From CAYMEV01 sp964389675 [NCBI: uncultured Candidatus Sumerlaeota bacterium] (lineage in GTDB: Bacteria; CAYMEV01), in the NCBI GenBank assembly GCA_964389675.1, contig CAYMEV010000003.1:159999-223998 (forward strand): DNA of 64,000 nucleotides. Reading direction: 5' to 3'. Positions 61,925 through 64,000 of the stretch are shown here, in pieces; position 1 is the first letter of the stretch; each line of letters starts with the position of its first letter. The translations under genes and the position numbers were made by a program. Under the pieces are notes generated by a model. The model ran no database searches. It was given only the letters and a program-made list of their open reading frames with translations, and was not told the origin of the DNA.

Positions 61925-63909
61925 TTCTCAAAATATCTTTTTGCATTTTCAAATTCTTCGGGGATCCTCTCAAGGATCTTTGCCTTCCATAGCAGGAGTA
62001 CGGGGTTTCCCGGAGCGATCTTCAGCGCTTCGGTTATGGATTCATCAGCCTTGCTGAACAGTATATTGCCATAGTAATCCTTAGCTTCCTGAAGAAGAGT
62101 GGCTGCTATTACGGTCTTCTGCTCTTTGGTCATATTGCTTCCCTGCAGAGGGTCCTGCCTTTTATCTGATGAAGCCTGCTGATAGGAGGAATCACTTATG
62201 TTTTCAACCTGAACCTCAGGATTTTCATGAAGTTCTTCTGAGGCCTGCTCTTCACTGGGCTTGATATAATGAACGGTCGGCCTGATTATCTTTACCTCAG
62301 GTGAGTCTTTTTTCTCGACCCTGTTTCTCAGCGAACCGGGAACTGCCGGCTTACTTAAAGATGGCTCTGCATGGTTGGCTGTTATAGGTTCTTTACTATC
62401 AGGAGCCTGCAGTGAGAGCAACCCCTTAAACAGGAATTCCAGGACAGATTTTTGAACCTTTTCTCTATTATCCGGATAAATTTCATTAAGATCGCTTAAG
62501 CTGTCTTCCTGCGACATGCTGGCTATTAATCCCTTTTCAAAATCATCCGGTATAAAGCCCTCATTCATATTATCCAGGCCTGTCAGCTTAAGGCGGTATT
62601 CAGCAATGGATCCGGAGTATAACTGATAATTGTCGATAATGGACCCCTTATGCTTCTCAAAGATTGATTTCATGACAGATGCAACTGGTATTCCATCAAT
62701 ATCAGGCAGGCCAGTGCTTTTCTCAACTGGCACTTCAGTGAATGTGTTCGGCATGTGTATTATTTCATTTACAATTATTTCTGAAAGCCATTTTTTGTAG
62801 TTATTCTGGATCTCGTCCGGTTTTGTGAAATCTATGGTATTTATATGATTCAGAAGCTCCAGCTTATTATTGATATAAGGGAACAGCTCATCTATCATCG
62901 TGTTCGGGAATACACCCCTCTTTACCAGGTAATACAGAAATGAGTCGTTTATGTGATTATATTCAATGTGCCTGATCTTGCCGTCATAGATTATGACCTC
63001 AGAGAAATTCTCGCCATCCGGGATCTTAATGGATATGTTCCTTTTTAATGTCCCTGCCATAAGCATCTCATGAATGATCGTATGGTTTATATGATCCTTT
63101 ATCCTGCTTTTTGCTTCCGGGCTTATGGATTTGCGAGGCCTGTAGCTTTCAAGCATCAGCTTCAGTTCCTTTACTGACTGGGGGCGTGAATCCCTGTCAG
63201 GGGAGATTATATTATGTATAAGATCCCCATATGACATATCATCCCTGAAGGAGCCCCATATATGATTCTTTATAATTTGATCTTTTTCTTCATTAAAGTA
63301 TGGAGGGGACTTTGTCAGGGCATAATACAGCAGGCATCCTATTGAATATATGTCTGAAAGGATGTCAAGGGCAGATTCCTTAATGAAATATTCAGGAGGC
63401 ATAAAGCAAAGGTCAAAATTATCAAGATCTGAGTATTTTGACATATCCGGGTATCTTATTTTATTTATGAATGCATCCAGAATATGGACCTTTCTATCAG
63501 CATCTATTATAATATTATCCGGTTTCAGGGAATGGTGGCACAGGCTCATTTTCTCAAGCATATGGATCTGATCGGAAATTGCAATTCCTATCTCTATTAT
63601 TTCCTCGTCTGACACTCTGCCCTCTTCAACAATGTTTTTTAATGTATCGCCCTCGATAAATTCCCTGATAAAGAATTTACGCCTGTTTTTATCATTTATC
63701 TGGTATTTTATTATTTTTGAAAAACCTTCAAGGCCGTTGACAGGGTCCACTATTATAAAATCATCAAGGATCTGGGCTAAAACCGTTATGTCAATGCTTT
63801 CATGAAATATCTTAAGTACAGCCTTATTATCATTATTATCGATCAGGAACGATGAATAAAGCCTGTTTGATGCAAGCTTTTTTTCCTTTTTAATGTTAAT
63901 ATTATCCAT
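61729..63909 (-). CDS. Kinase-fold (probable pseudokinase) protein with DUF4388-like and TPR regions
   Basis: 726 residues. Residues 1 to about 255 follow a Ser/Thr kinase: KAVLKIF (ATP Lys33), HMLEKMSLCHHSLKPDNIII where the HRDLKPEN loop has Ser127 in place of the catalytic Asp, VHILDAFINK (Asp145 kept, DFG became DAF), and MPPEYFI then DIYSIGCLLYYALTKSPPYF. A middle segment (about 285-345; GTLKRNISIKIPDGENFSEV, IIYDGKIRHIEYN) resembles DUF4388. A charged linker (about 520-595) leads to C-terminal TPRs (about 610-700). Phosphotransfer looks unlikely; a scaffold or sensor role is inferred. No membrane helix. The start is set by AGGA about 10 bp upstream. Confidence 0.83.
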   Translation of the reverse strand: MDNINIKKEKKLASNRLYSSFLIDNNDNKAVLKIFHESIDITVLAQILDDFIIVDPVNGLEGFSKIIKYQINDKNRRKFFIREFIEGDTLKNIVEEGRVSDEEIIEIGIAISDQIHMLEKMSLCHHSLKPDNIIIDADRKVHILDAFINKIRYPDMSKYSDLDNFDLCFMPPEYFIKESALDILSDIYSIGCLLYYALTKSPPYFNEEKDQIIKNHIWGSFRDDMSYGDLIHNIISPDRDSRPQSVKELKLMLESYRPRKSISPEAKSRIKDHINHTIIHEMLMAGTLKRNISIKIPDGENFSEVIIYDGKIRHIEYNHINDSFLYYLVKRGVFPNTMIDELFPYINNKLELLNHINTIDFTKPDEIQNNYKKWLSEIIVNEIIHMPNTFTEVPVEKSTGLPDIDGIPVASVMKSIFEKHKGSIIDNYQLYSGSIAEYRLKLTGLDNMNEGFIPDDFEKGLIASMSQEDSLSDLNEIYPDNREKVQKSVLEFLFKGLLSLQAPDSKEPITANHAEPSLSKPAVPGSLRNRVEKKDSPEVKIIRPTVHYIKPSEEQASEELHENPEVQVENISDSSYQQASSDKRQDPLQGSNMTKEQKTVIAATLLQEAKDYYGNILFSKADESITEALKIAPGNPVLLLWKAKILERIPEEFENAKRYFEKALGKDPNNPDIVADYSLYLCKTGNKRKALEMIKRLPQNQRTRELAEIILKEKGSKGFLNKFFQK

Positions 63910-64000
63910 AGATCAGTCCTAACCTCAGAGAACTCCTTTTATTTGTACCTAAAAATCTCTTATAGCAAAGATATTTTTCAATATTAGGACACATGACACC

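Overview
The window looks like a chromosomal contig from a Gram-negative-type (diderm), moderately AT-rich bacterium. BamA, several outer-membrane beta-barrels, lipoproteins and a periplasmic alpha-2-macroglobulin argue for an outer membrane. Arginine is written mostly as AGG, and genes are packed with 4-8 bp overlaps. The gene set (CarD-ispD-ispF, DUF4388 and MglA-like proteins, LysM surface protein, an ADCY10-like cyclase, hslVU next to xerC) fits Spirochaetota or a neighbouring uncultured lineage, but I cannot fix the phylum from the sequence alone.

Layout. 1-3344 (-) is a truncated alpha-2-macroglobulin lipoprotein. 3.7-5.5 kb holds a DmeF-type metal exporter and an isoprenylcysteine-methyltransferase-like membrane protein. 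5.7-10.1 kb (-) is a giant signalling protein with two class III cyclase domains, an AAA ATPase and TPRs, laid out like animal soluble adenylyl cyclase. 10.4-12.1 kb is bifunctional FtcD. 12.2-21.9 kb is one tight operon: M20 dipeptidase, two small proteins, a MutL-type ASKHA ATPase, a barrel-sandwich protein, four membrane proteins (one with FN3 plus DUF6754) and PyrD. This operon is the best candidate for an undescribed system. 22-25.7 kb is a secreted subtilase with its own promoter and terminator.

25.9-34.7 kb carries an outer-membrane protein, an LTA-synthase-type transferase, a sugar-nucleotide epimerase, LepA, HemW, a flavin reductase and a MATE exporter. 34.7-36.4 kb (-) has a GspF-like membrane protein, a TadA deaminase and three tRNAs (Arg-ACG, Ser-GCT, Ser-TGA); TadA lies just downstream of the tRNA it would edit. 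36.6-47.5 kb is housekeeping: CarD, IspD, IspF, LysM protein, RsmD, CoaD, a receiver-DUF4388 protein, an MglA-like GTPase, a lipase, PurM, PurN, MscS and TrpS. 47.5-52.4 kb (-) is nitrilase, FN3 lipoprotein, HslU, HslV and XerC. 52.5-57 kb is BamA, CysC and a TraF/OmpP1-like protein.

57.0-61.7 kb is an accessory insertion between two genes that would otherwise be convergent neighbours about 12 bp apart. It is bounded by a perfect 210-bp direct repeat of the 3' end of the kinase-like gene to its right. Inside are broken 3' ends of three genes, one intact 14-repeat 'IARWDG' propeller-like secreted protein, a truncated secreted protein and remnants of at least two transposases. The window ends with a kinase-fold/TPR protein (61.7-63.9 kb, -) that lacks the catalytic aspartate and is probably a pseudokinase.
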